A stretch of 64,000 nt of DNA from Dactylorhiza incarnata (lineage: Eukaryota > Streptophyta > Magnoliopsida > Asparagales > Orchidaceae), in assembly GCA_033032865.1 (NCBI GenBank), contig JAWHQI010000262.1, positions 558,001-622,000 on the forward strand. The letters run 5' to 3'. Positions 53,791-63,800 of this stretch are shown one piece after another (the stretch's first letter is position 1; each line of letters starts with the position of its first letter). Below the pieces are notes generated by a model. It was not told the DNA's origin. It was given only the letters and a program-made list of their open reading frames with translations, and did not search any database. The translations under genes were made by a program, and so were the position numbers.

Positions 53791-54503
53791 ACCGGGCGTG
53801 TTGTCATGGTCGCGCGGCTTCTATTGAAGTCGGAGAGCTCACTAAGCAGGAGGTTCTTTTGCTGGTTGCGCGGGTTGACTGGTCTGGTCGCACGATCAAG
53901 GGGTGGTGATAATATCTCATAGGGTGGTGACTGGATCGGGTCACCTGCCTATAAATAGGAGCCACTATAGCAGCAAACATTATAGCACCAAGTGTAAGGT
54001 GAGCTCGCGACCTTTTCTTGCGGTCTGTTTTTGTAACCGGCCGGCTAGCTGATCAAACTTGTTTTGTGCATCTTCTGCGAATTGTGCGGGTAGCAGCGGT
54101 CACCTCCTCTTCTGAAGGTGTTCGGGCGGTCTCGCGGCTTGCAGTGCAAATTGCTGAAGTTCGGGAGGATCAGTTGAGTTCGGGAGTTCGCGTGGTTCTC
54201 AGTTGGTGTTGTTCAAGGCACAGGCAGGCAGTTCGGGCGATCTGGTTTTCTAGTCGGGTGGACTGTCAGGTCGGGCGGTTAGGCGGTCTCAAGTTGGCAG
54301 ACCGCTGGTTTTCCTTTCTGCTTCTTTTCTCTTCTATTTTTGTGTACTGGCGAAATCATGTCTCGCCATGTATACCTCGCCCTGTAATGAATAATTTTGC
54401 TTATCAATAAACATTGTATTTGCTTCATGTTCTTCTGGTTGTTTGTCTTGAACTTTTAATAATACAATTCCTGCTCACTCCTAGATCTACGGAAAATTTC
54501 ACA
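53791..54503 (+). repeat. 5' LTR of element H, right part
   Basis: It continues the H LTR after the ACATG duplication (53786-53790) to TTTCACA at 54503, right before the primer site. It starts with more GCGCGG/GGTCGCGCG motifs and then a TATA box. Confidence 0.82.
53950..53957 (+). promoter_or_regulatory. TATA box of element H LTR
   Basis: TATAAATA in the context GCCTATAAATAGGAG, directly downstream of the GCGCGG motif cluster. Confidence 0.75.
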
Positions 54504-54519
54504 TGGTATCAAAGGTAGG
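54504..54519 (+). other. Primer-binding site of element H
   Basis: TGGTATCAAAGGTAGG follows the LTR end CACA without a gap and matches the tRNA-Met complement with the AAAG variation common in copia elements. Confidence 0.85.
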
Positions 54520-54591
54520 TTGGAGTGGATAGAGCAGTGAATAACTAAAAGTTGCCATCGCCTTTGTGAAGAAGGAACCAGTGATAGAGCC

Positions 54592-55470
54592 ATGGAAGCA
54601 AGGGGTCTTAGAATTGAGATGCTTACATCGACTAACTTTAAGAAGTGGAAGTCGTGTATGCAAAGCTATCTTCTAGGTGAGGACCTCTGGGAGGTAGTTG
54701 GAGGAGAGAGCACGGAGCAAGTTATCCTGATTGGGACAATGGTCACGAGGTGAGGAACTGGAGGCGGATTAATGCCAAAGCGGAGTTCGCCCTGAAGAGG
54801 GCAATATCACCTGACCTGTTTGATCACATCTTGGGGTGTCGATCAGCTGCATAGATTTGGAGAGCCCTGGATGGGCTGTTTAATAAGAAGAATGTGGCAA
54901 GACTTCAATTCCTAGAGAATAAGCTGGCCAGATCGGCTCAAGGTGATCTTTCTATCTCTACGTTCTTCTTGAAGATGAAGAACTTGTGCACCGAGATTTC
55001 AGCGCTGGATCCTGATGAGCTAATTTCTGAGGCGAAGCTGAAGAGGCACATCATTCATGTCTTGCGGAAGGAATATGTTGCCTTTGTGACGTCGGTGCAG
55101 GGTTGGGCAAATCAGCCGTCTCTGCTGGAGCTAGAAAATCTGCTTGCTTCGCAGGAGAGTCTGGCAAGGCAGATGGCGGGGGTGTCAGCATCTGGGGGAG
55201 ATGGCGAAGTTCTCTTCACGGGGAAGAAGAAGAAGTGGGATAAGAAGAAGACCGCTGGAGGAGGCCATGGGCCTTCAACTTCTGGACAGCAGGAGAGGGG
55301 CTATGCTCCTAAGGTTGAAGGGAAGAAGAAGGGAGAAGGTCCCAAGTGCTTCAGGTGCGGAAAGGTTGGTCACATCATGAAGGATTGCTGGGTGAATATT
55401 CAGCCAGGGCATGCTGTTACAGGAAAGGAGGAAGCTGAGGTCAGACAGACTGATGGAGGATGGGGAGGAG
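54592..55470 (+). pseudogene. gag of element H
   Basis: Start at ATG 54592 (MEARGLRIEML, then FKKWKSCMQSYLLGEDLWEVV), the N-terminal pattern of copia Gag. A frameshift near 54730 moves the protein to the frame RNWRRINAKAEFALKRAI, and a TAG lies at 54852. From 54894 the frame is open: RLQFLENKLARSAQGDLSISTFFLKMKNLCTEIS, then a basic linker and a complete zinc knuckle near residue 151, CFRCGKVGHIMKDC (C-X2-C-X4-H-X4-C). Gag forms the particle and binds RNA. Three lesions inactivate it. Confidence 0.88.
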
Positions 55471-55690
55471 CCTTCTCGGCTTCTGTTGAAGCTGCGACCT
55501 TTATCAACTATCAGGAAGACAGGATCGTGGACTCGGGGTGTGGTCATCACCTCACCGGGGATGAGTCAAAGCTTTCTTCAGCTCAGCCGTACTCAGGTAA
55601 TGAAGCCATTATTACTGCTGATAATACTGTGCATGCTGTCGAGAAGGTGGGGGTTATTTCCTTAGGCAGTGATAGGGGCCGCTTACGTTG
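55471..55690 (+). pseudogene. Aspartic protease of element H
   Basis: It is in the same frame as the zinc knuckle. QEDRIVDSGCGHHLTGD contains the catalytic D-S-G followed by the H-H-.TGD pattern typical of copia proteases. It continues YSGNEAIITADNTVHAVEKVGVISLG. A frameshift in the GGGGCCGC run at about 55677-55681 moves the end of the domain (TLRSVYHVPSMRKNLFSV) to the next frame. Confidence 0.88.
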
Positions 55691-57154
55691 AGAAGTGTCT
55701 ATCATGTGCCTAGTATGAGGAAAAACCTCTTCTCCGTGGCCAACGCTGTAGACGCTGGGTATCATGTTCTGTTTGGCCCAACAGAAGTGAGGTTTCTTCA
55801 GAATGTTGAAGCTTTGAAGGCGGAGGTCGTTCATGTGGGGAGGAAAGCTAAAAACTTGTTCGTTTTATCGACAAGTTTTTATGTTGACAAGATGCGGACG
55901 AATGATAGTGCTGTCATATGGCACGAGAGGATGGGGCACGTAGGGATGGATAAGCTGAAAGCTATGGCAGTGAAAGGTCTGGTCAAGGGACTGCCTAGTC
56001 TATCTTCCTACGGAAACGTTCATGTTTGCGCAGGATGTCAGTTTAGCAAGTCTCATCGACTACCATTTGACAAGTCGCAGACAAGGAGTATTGTGCCATT
56101 GGAGTGCATCCTTGGTGACTTGATGGGACCGACTGCTACCCCAAGCCTCGGAGGCAGCAGATATATGCTGGTGCTGATCGATGATTACACCAGATATGTC
56201 TGGGTATATTTCTTGAAGGATAAGGCGGAGGCTTTTGCCAAGTTTGTGGAGTTCAAGGAGCTTGTGGAGGGTCGGCTTGCCCTGCGGGTTAAGAAGCTGA
56301 GAACTGACAACGGAGGGGAGTTCACCTCTGGTGAGTTCTCTACTTTTTGCAGGAATGCAGGCATCCGGAGGGAGCTTACTTGTGCACATAGTCCACAACA
56401 AAATGGAGTTGCAGAGCAGAAAATCCATCATTTGACGGAGAGCTGCAAGTGTTGGCTGCATGCCAAGAGTATCCCAAAGTCCTTCTGGGCGGAAGGAATG
56501 TCTTATGTTGCCTACGTCATCAACAAGATGCCTCTTAGTCCCATCAATATGAAGACACCGCATGAATGGATGTTCAAGGAAAAGCCAAGCGTGGCACACC
56601 TTCGGGTGTTTGGTTCCACCTGCTATGTGCACATTCCAGATGTGCTTCGGACGAAGCTAGATGCGAAAGCAAGGAAGCTAGTCTTCATAGGTTATGATGA
56701 TCGAAAGAAGGGCTGGAAGTGCATGGACCCGAAAATGCGGAGATTTGTTGTATCTCGCGATGTCGTGTTCGACGAGGTGACATCTTACAAGGGAAGTTCT
56801 GGTGTTGAGCTACCAGAAAGTAGGGTGAAGGAGCAGGAGAAAGTTGTGGAAAATCTTCAGGTGGAGCTGCCTGTATCGCCAGGTGGTCCATCAATTTCTA
56901 GTTCTGAGGCGGAGGCTTCTCGATCAGGATGCAGGGGGAGCGATACTCCAAGTATGTCTAGAAGGGGAGCTAGAGAAGAAGCAGCTGAAGATACTGTGAG
57001 TCAGGGGAAGGTATTGCGGAGATCGAAGCGAACTATCATTGCCCCTGATCGCTATACAGGAGGAAACATGGTGAGCTTCATCTCATGTTTCTTTGCTGGT
57101 CCCTTGGATGAGAGGGAGCCGTCGAGCTTCGAGAAGGACAAAGGCGTGGAATAG
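55688..57154 (+). pseudogene. Integrase of element H
   Basis: The frame begins with the protease end (VYHVPSMRKNLFSVANAV), then the pre-integrase zinc region WHERMGHVGMDKLKAM and CAGCQFSKSHRLPF. The core has D144 (GDLMGP), D207 (RTDNGGEF) and E243 (QNGVAEQK), a full D-D-35-E set. The C-terminal part has LRVFGSTCYVHIP, then RKLVFIGYDDRKKGWKCMDP and VVSRDVVFDE, typical of copia. A serine-rich linker and RSKRTIIAPDRYTGGN follow. The frame closes at TAG 57152-57154, which is a single nonsense change because RT continues in the same frame. Confidence 0.92.
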
Positions 57155-58663
57155 TGGGATTCAGCTATGCAGGAAGAGAAGAGTGCTCTTGAGAAGAATG
57201 AGACTTGGTCTCTGGTGCACAAGCCCAAGGGTATCACCCCTGTGACATGCAAGTGGGTCTACAAGCTCAAGAAGAAGGCTGGCGGCAGTATCGAGCGATA
57301 CAAGGCTCGCCTTGTGGCTCGGGGGTTCTCGCAGCAATACGGTGAAGACCATGAAGAGACCTTCAGTCCGGTGGCAAAAATGACTTCAGTTCGGGTTGTG
57401 ATTGCCTTGGCGGCGTGTTGGGGGTGGGAGATTTGGCAGCTCGACGTAAAGAATGCGTTCTTGTACGGCGAGATTGACAAGGACATCTTCATGGTCCAGC
57501 CGCTAGGCTTCATATTTGAAGATTTTCTGGAGTATGTCTGCATGTTGAAGAAGGCCCTGTATGGGTTGAAGCAAGCGCCGAGGGCGTGGTATGGAAAGAT
57601 AGCAGAGTATCTCTTATTCTGCGGGTTTGGTGCTTCAGACTCAGACTCAAGCTTGTTCGTCAAGAAGAGCGGGGAGCTTCAAGTCATGGTGCTGCTTTAC
57701 GTCGACGATATAATCGTGACGGGGAATTCAAAGGAGGAAGTAGCAAGGCTTCTAGCTGATCTATCTATCAGGTTCGAGATGAAGGACTTAGGTGAGCTTC
57801 ACCATTTCCTTGGACTCGAGGTACAGAGGAAGGAATGTGGAGAGCTGGTGTCCCAGGCTGGATATGCGGAGCGAATCGTGGAGCGATTCGGCATGAATGA
57901 AGGGAAGTGCATTTCCACACCTCTGGAGATGGCCACGAAACTTCGCAAGGATGAGGGGAGGATTCTGGAAGATCCGTTGGTGTTCCGGGCTTTGGTTGGG
58001 AGCTTAATCTATCTAACGATTACCAGGCCGGATATTTCATATGCAGTTGGCAGGGTGAGCCGTTATATGGCGGAACCACGGATGCCTTATTTTCTAGCGG
58101 CCAAGAATATACTGAAGTATGTCAAGGCAACTTCGGATATTGGTCTCCTGTACAGAAGGGATGCGGGCTTCGAGGTGCATAGATACATGGATTCCGATTA
58201 CGGGGGAGATTTGTATGATCGGAAGTCGACGCCTGGATACGTCTTCATGGCGGGCCGAACATCTTTATCATGGTGCAGTAAGAAGCAGTATTCCGTGTCT
58301 GTCTCAACCACGGAAGCAGAATACAAGGCTTCGGCCTTGGCAGCTCAAGAAGCCATCTGGCTTAGGAGGTTGGTTGGAGACGTCCATAAGGAGGTTCGAG
58401 GTCCGACTCTGCTCCGCGGCGACAATGAGAGTGCTCTCAAACTGGTTACTAATCTAGTTTGTCACACGAGGACCAAGCATATCGTGATCGAGCATCATTT
58501 CAATCGTGAGAAGGTGCTGGAGGGGTCTCTTTCGGTCGAGCATGTTCGGAGTCAGGACAACATTGCTGACATCTTCACAAAGGCGCTGGCAAAGGGGCCA
58601 TTTACTCGGCTAAGGAGATTACTTGGACTGTTTTCAACGTCCCACTTCAAGGGGGAGTGTTGA
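57155..58663 (+). CDS. Reverse transcriptase and RNase H of element H
   Basis: It is in the same frame as the integrase after the TAG; the first ATG is at 57167, but this is part of a polyprotein. RT landmarks are LEKNETWSLVHKPKGITPVTCKWVYK, YKARLVARGFSQQYGEDHEETFSPVAKMTSVR, WQLDVKNAFLYGEIDKDIFM, LKKALYGLKQAPRAWY and the active site YVDD at residues 178-181 (counting from 57167). RNase H follows with DSDYGGDLYDRKSTPGYVF, SVSTTEAEYKASALAAQEAIWL, LLRGDNESALKL and the closing DIFTKAL block. All catalytic positions appear present. It ends TGA at 58661-58663, three codons into the 3' LTR region edge. Confidence 0.93.
   Translation, partial: WDSAMQEEKSALEKNETWSLVHKPKGITPVTCKWVYKLKKKAGGSIERYKARLVARGFSQQYGEDHEETFSPVAKMTSVRVVIALAACWGWEIWQLDVKNAFLYGEIDKDIFMVQPLGFIFEDFLEYVCMLKKALYGLKQAPRAWYGKIAEYLLFCGFGASDSDSSLFVKKSGELQVMVLLYVDDIIVTGNSKEEVARLLADLSIRFEMKDLGELHHFLGLEVQRKECGELVSQAGYAERIVERFGMNEGKCISTPLEMATKLRKDEGRILEDPLVFRALVGSLIYLTITRPDISYAVGRVSRYMAEPRMPYFLAAKNILKYVKATSDIGLLYRRDAGFEVHRYMDSDYGGDLYDRKSTPGYVFMAGRTSLSWCSKKQYSVSVSTTEAEYKASALAAQEAIWLRRLVGDVHKEVRGPTLLRGDNESALKLVTNLVCHTRTKHIVIEHHFNREKVLEGSLSVEHVRSQDNIADIFTKALAKGPFTRLRRLLGLFSTSHFKGEC
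58646..58657 (+). other. Polypurine tract of element H
   Basis: TTCAAGGGGGAG lies directly before TGTTGAAAATG, the 3' LTR start. Confidence 0.8.
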
Positions 58664-59142
58664 AAATGTTGAAGTGGGAGTTTTGTGAAGTTGGCGGTCT
58701 GGGGGAGACCGCGCGGTTTGGTCTAACCGCATGATCTTGCGGTCTCCTCTGGCGGTTTAACCTCTTTGGTCTAGCCACGGGCTACTCGGCGTGATCACCA
58801 TTCTTCTGTCCAAGGGTGCCGAGGTGAGGCCGCGCGGTCTAGTTGTCTGACCGCATTGCGGAGCAGGTTTCTACCGTGTAAGGGAGGTGCGCGGTCTGGT
58901 ACTTATGACCGCGTGGTGCGGGCAGCCGGTCTGGAGGCTGTCCGGGTTCTTTGTGGTGCGTGCGGACAAAGATCGTCTTAGTCGCGCGGTCTCCGGGTGG
59001 TGTTCGCATGGCTGGTCCTTCGGCGATCAGCTGGAATTTGCGGTCATAGGTGTTTGATCGACTTGGCTGGCTGTGCCCTAGTCGGTCTCGGGTGTTCGCG
59101 GTCTCTGGAGGAGGTCGGGTGGCGAACACAGATGGTGAGTGA
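58658..59142 (+). repeat. 3' LTR of element H, truncated by element I
   Basis: It matches 47153-47640 with few differences (for example one G fewer in the GGGGGAG run and TCTCCTCTGG for TCTCCTTTGG) and stops at GGTGAGTGA, where element I begins. The missing part would correspond to 53791-54503. Confidence 0.88.
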
Positions 59143-59389
59143 TGAGTCCTGATCATATACATATATTTGGACTCATCTAGGCCAGTTTTCTAGTCGTTTC
59201 ACTGCACTTTAGCCCTGTTTCAGCTCATATTTGTCTTTCTATGCTAGGTGCACTTCTTGGCCTAATTTGGTGTGTTTTATGCTTATTCCCTTTTGATAGC
59301 CTTATCATTTTGTTGAGTGCCACTTTCAGTGGCCTGATTAGCATTTCTGTAGAAACAGGAGTCGTGCAGGTGTTCCTGGTAAAATTTTG

Positions 59390-59850
59390 TACAGGAACAC
59401 TGCGCACGATCACTGGTTCTATAGCGCACGACCACTGGTCATGCGCCGCTGATCGTGTGCACTTAACCCTTTTTCTGAGTTCTGTCTCGGACAGTGCGCA
59501 CGACCACCTACGATAGTGCGCACGACCACCAGTCGTGCGCCACTGTTCGTGCGTACTTAACATCAATTTCATGAGTTCTGTCTCGGACAGTGCGCACGAC
59601 CACCTACGATAGTGCGCACGACCACTGGTCGTGCTCCACTGTTCGTGCGCACTTAACATCAATTTCATGAGTTCTGTTTCGACCAGTGCGCACGACCACC
59701 TGCGATAGTGCGCACGACCACCGGTCGTGCGCCACTGGTCGTGCGAACATGGTATTTTATAAATTTCTTACTTTGCAGGCTCCACCCAGGTAGGCGCACG
59801 ATCACAGAACTCCAGCGCGCATGACCACTGGTCGTGCGCCAATGACCGTG
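59390..59850. repeat. Cluster of GTGCGCACGACC hairpins and 96-bp tandem repeat in element I LTR
   Basis: TGAGTTCTGT starts repeats at 59476, 59572 and 59668, giving three 96-bp units. Each holds AGTGCGCACGACC copies and their complements. GCGCACGACC at 59710-59719, loop ACC, and its complement at 59723-59732 form a perfect 10-bp hairpin. Similar motifs flank the tandem part. The cluster ends about 20 bp upstream of the TATA box. Confidence 0.92.
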
Positions 59851-59871
59851 CACAGTATTCTCGCCAGCGCC

Positions 59872-59879
59872 TATATAAT
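59872..59879 (+). promoter_or_regulatory. TATA box of element I LTR
   Basis: TATATAAT in the context GCGCCTATATAATG, directly downstream of the GTGCGCACGACC cluster. Confidence 0.75.
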
Positions 59880-60763
59880 GTTCTGATCCGCAAAATTAGG
59901 TATCGAGAGGTTCCGGGAGCGCGATTTGCCGTCCGTACGCCGCCGTTTTCCACTTCCAGCCACCTCCACCTCATCTTCTCTGCAAGGGGAAGTCATCTCC
60001 AGCCATTCTAAGCAATCCTCCATCGTCCGGGAGCATTCTCCGCCCTCCGCAAGAACTCAAGCAAGCTATCTCCAGTTCGGTCCGGTGAAAAGAATAGTCA
60101 TCCCGAGGTAGAAGACGACGGAAGCACGTGGAGAGGTCGTGACAGTCTCTCAATGCCGGAAGCACAGTCCGCCCGAGTCCGGAGGTAGCTTGACAAACTA
60201 CCATTCCGGCCGTGAACGGCCGCTAGTCTTCGTCCATTGGTTGATTTCTTCCTCCCCTTGTTGTACTCCTTCGAATCATTTAAACTTGAATATCATGATG
60301 TTTAGTTTAAATGCAATGGTTGTTTCTTATCCGTTCTTCAGTATTTGCTTGTGATACGTCTCACCTTCACTCACTCACTCACGCACTCATCGTGTTCGAC
60401 TCGCGTTAGCAAGAGCTAACGGCGAGTTACGAAGAGGTGTTTGCGACCCTCACTCCCCGCACTAGTGATCACTTCATTCGCACGCGCACCATCCATCCGC
60501 CTCACGAAGCTCGGCATCGCGGCCGTTGCATCCATCTCACCTTGTGAAGCGGTGATTTCGACCCGCATTTCTTTTATTGTTGTTAACGGTAGGAAACCAA
60601 ATCAAACCCCGACTTTCTGTGATTGTTCCCGCTTGTGTAACAATTGTCACACAACGCAATTCGTTCACCCAACCTGCATTCCTCAAGAGACCGACACTCA
60701 GGGATCCTATTCCCAACATTTATTACTTGCGCGACCGGTGCACTTGCCGAACATCGCATCAAG

Positions 60764-60783
60764 TTTTTGGCGTTGTTGTCAGG
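60764..60783 (+). other. Primer-binding site of element I (tRNA-Asp type)
   Basis: TTTTTGGCGTTGTTGTCAGG follows the LTR by two bases. It corresponds to the TGGCGCCGTTGCCGGGG tRNA-Asp complement with changes and is the usual Athila type. Confidence 0.75.
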
Positions 60784-60800
60784 GAATGCAGACGTGATGA

Positions 60801-63800
60801 ATTCGTCTGCGTGAAGAATCGTTGCACGAGGAACTATTCTCTTTTATTATTTCTCTTTGTTTACCTCTGTTGTCTTTGTTTTTTTTTACGCACACTAATT
60901 ACCTTCCTTCGTCTCATCGTGCGCTGATCTTTTGGTTTTCAAGTATTCCTAGCATAACCTCCATTCAGGAATACATCTATCAAGGAAGTTTAAGTGATTT
61001 AAAGGTTCAAGCACAAAGGAATGATCACGACTTCGGGATTTCCTCCGACATCATTGAGTATATGACTGGGAATTGCAAGTTCAGTGGGAATAAGCATGAA
61101 GATGCGGTACAACACGTGCAGGACTTCTTAGAAATTTATTATATATGTATATTCAGTGGAGTTGAAAACGACCTGCAAAAAATCCTGGCATTCTCATTTT
61201 CCCTACATAATAAAGCCAAAAGTTGGTACTGGGATATCCGGAAAAGAGAGGCGACCACATGGAAGCAGCTCGAAGGGAGATTTTTGCATGAGTTTCAACA
61301 CCGTACTCGAGTTTTGGACAAGTACAGGGAACTCATAACCTTCGGTCAGGGACAGGAGGAGACGTTAGTGGATGCCTGGGAGCATTTTCAATCCCTGCAT
61401 AAGGGATGCTACCGTGAAGACCTATCAGAAGTCTTTTTGATTCAGATTTTTTATTTCGGCGTGCTGGACAAATTCCGTCTGTTATTCGATATGGCAGCCG
61501 GAGGGGCCCTGTTTAATAAATCGGGGAAGGACGCGTGGGAAGTGGTCGTGAATATAGTTCACACCAGCCAGCATTGGAGTCATGTCATTCTTCCCCCCAG
61601 TACTGCTGAAGTTAATGCAGTGACATTCAATAGGGCAGCGGATCATGTGCCGTCAGGGCAAACGGAACAGTTAGCAACCTTGGTGGTCGGGATGCTGAAT
61701 AAAATGAATGACCAATCAGCAGCAATTCAACAGCTTCACTCTACTATAGGGACTCTTACCAATGTCGTTTCTGGGCTTGCAAGTCAGCATCCGGAGTCTG
61801 TGAATACCATGCGATTGAGAAGCGGTAGAGGTGTTGACAATCTTCCTCGACAGGAACCACTTGTGAGCTCCACTGACAAGTGCAATGCAGACATAGCCGA
61901 GAAGCAGACTCAGATTCATATTGAGCCGGACCCCATGAGCGAGGCACAACCCTCGAGAAGTGTTGTTCACCCCCCATTCCCCCACAGGTTGCGAAACGAG
62001 AAATCCGAGAAGCAATTCCGCAAATTCTTGGAAATAATGAAAGGAGTGCAAGTGAGCATCCCAATGATTGAAGCCATTTTTCAAATGCCGGGCTACTCCA
62101 AGTTCTTGAAAGACTTGATTTCGAAGCGGAAACTGTTGGAGCATCTCAAGACTATCGATCTCACTGAGGAGTGCTCCGCCATCGTCTCCAATATGCCCAC
62201 GAAGTGCAAAGATCCGGGCAACTTTACTATTCCTTGCATGATCGGTCATCACCGTTTCAGCCACGCGCTCTGTGATTTGGGAGCATCAATCAACTTGATG
62301 CCGCTCTCTATCTTTCGTGAACTAGGTGCAGGGACCTTGAAGCCAACGCAGGTAATGCTACAGCTAGCTGATCGGTCGATCAAAAAACCGTCAGGAATTG
62401 TCGAGGACCTCACAATAGTAGTAAACGGTCTCGCTTTTCCAGCCGATTTTGTCATCCTCGACATGAAGGTTGATACTAAAGTACCCATTATTTTGGGGCG
62501 GCCCTTTTTCGCTACAGCTCGTGCTATCATTAATGTGGAGCAGGGGGAGCTCACGCTCAGATTGGGGGAGGACGCTATATCCTTCAACGTCCACAACCCG
62601 TCGCAACTCTTCGAAATCACGGAATGCGAACCAGCAGAGCCGCTTGAAGAATTCGACGGCCAGATCGATGCGGGTTTGGATGACAGCGAGATGTGTTGGC
62701 AGCGCGAGGACGTGGGAAATGACAGTGCACATTTGGACCAGCCCGATGTTTCGCATTCAATTGGAGAGCCATCCAGTGTTTCTGCTGATCCAAACATTCA
62801 TCCGGCTCTCAAACAACTACCGGATTCTCTAAAGTACGTTTTTCTTGGAGAAAATGCCACGCATCCAGTGATTATTTCCGCAGCTCTTTCCGCCGCCAAC
62901 GAAACTGCATTGGTGGGTGTGCTGAGAAGGTACCATAAAGTCTTCGGACGCTCTCTTGCAGACATTAAGGGAATCAGCCCCACGGTCTGCATGCATAAGA
63001 TCCTCCTTGAAGATCAGTACAAACCCACAGCACAGCCCCTAAGGCGTTTGAACCCGAAAATGCAAGAGGTAGTGAAGGCAGAAGTGATAAAGCTCTTAGA
63101 CGCTGGCATCATTTACCCAATCAGCGACAGCAAATGGGTCAGCCCAGTTCAGGTGGTAACGAAAAAGGGAGGGATCACCGTTGTTGCCAATGAAAAGAAC
63201 GAGTTGCTACCTACCCGAATGATCACCGGGTGGAGAGTATGCATCGATTACCGCAAGCTGAATGATGCTACACGCAAGGACCATTTCCCACTCCCCTTCA
63301 TTGACCAGATGTTAGAAAAGTTAGCGGGGCAGGACTACTACTATTTCTTGGATGGGTACTCAGGTTACAATCAAATCTTAATAGACCCGTCTGATCAAGA
63401 CAAAACAACATTTACATGTCCTTCCGGTACCTTCGTGTTCAAGAGAATGCCATTCGGACTGTGTAAAGCCCCTGCAACTTTCCAGCGCTGTATGCTCGCT
63501 ATTTTCGCTGACATGGTGGGAGACTTCCTCGAAGTTTTAATGGATGACTTTACTTTGTTTGGCAGCAGCTTCGATACTTGCCTTGCGAATTTGGCCAAGA
63601 CTCTGAAGCGGTGTGAGGACACCAATCTTGTCTTGAACTGGGAGAAATGCCACTTTATGGTGCGCGAAGTAATTGTGTTGGGGCATAAGGTTTCCTACCA
63701 AGGGCTCGAGGTGGATCAAGCAAAGGTAAGTGTTATCAGAAACCTCCCTCCACCTACGTCAGTGAAAGGTATCCGAAGTTTTCTTGGTCATGTGGGATTC

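Larger units (their letters stand above)
47153..59142 (+). mobile_element. Element H: Ty1/copia retrotransposon with near-complete gag-pol
   Basis: It has a 5' LTR (47153-47642 and 53791-54503, split by element G), a tRNA-Met primer site, gag, protease, integrase, RT and RNase H in copia order, a polypurine tract and the start of the 3' LTR (58658-59142), which is cut by element I. Five lesions are visible: a frameshift near 54730, TAG at 54852, a frameshift near 55680, TAG at 57152 and loss of the 3' LTR end. Otherwise pol is well preserved, so H is fairly young. Confidence 0.9.
59143..60761 (+). repeat. 5' LTR of element I (1619 bp)
   Basis: It starts TGAGTCCTGATC and ends CATCGCATCA, two bases before the primer site. 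The ending AACATCGCATCA resembles the GCATCA end of element D's LTR. The second copy is out of the window, so the left edge rests on the sharp end of the match to H's LTR and the TG start. Confidence 0.8.

Noticed and set aside
53352..54410. Open frames at 53352-53570 and 54018-54410
   Set aside because: Both lie in LTR sequence (G and H) and have no recognisable domain or conserved motif.
55275..57663. Minus-strand frames of 91-190 residues
   Set aside because: They are antisense to the copia gag and pol of element H.
59241..60927. Frames of 90-147 residues in the LTR of element I
   Set aside because: The longest (59668-59225) is generated by the 96-bp repeat, since 96 is a multiple of 3. 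The others lie in U5/leader without domain features.
61716..62797. Minus-strand frames of up to 182 residues
   Set aside because: They are shadows of the long plus-strand Athila gag-pol frame.
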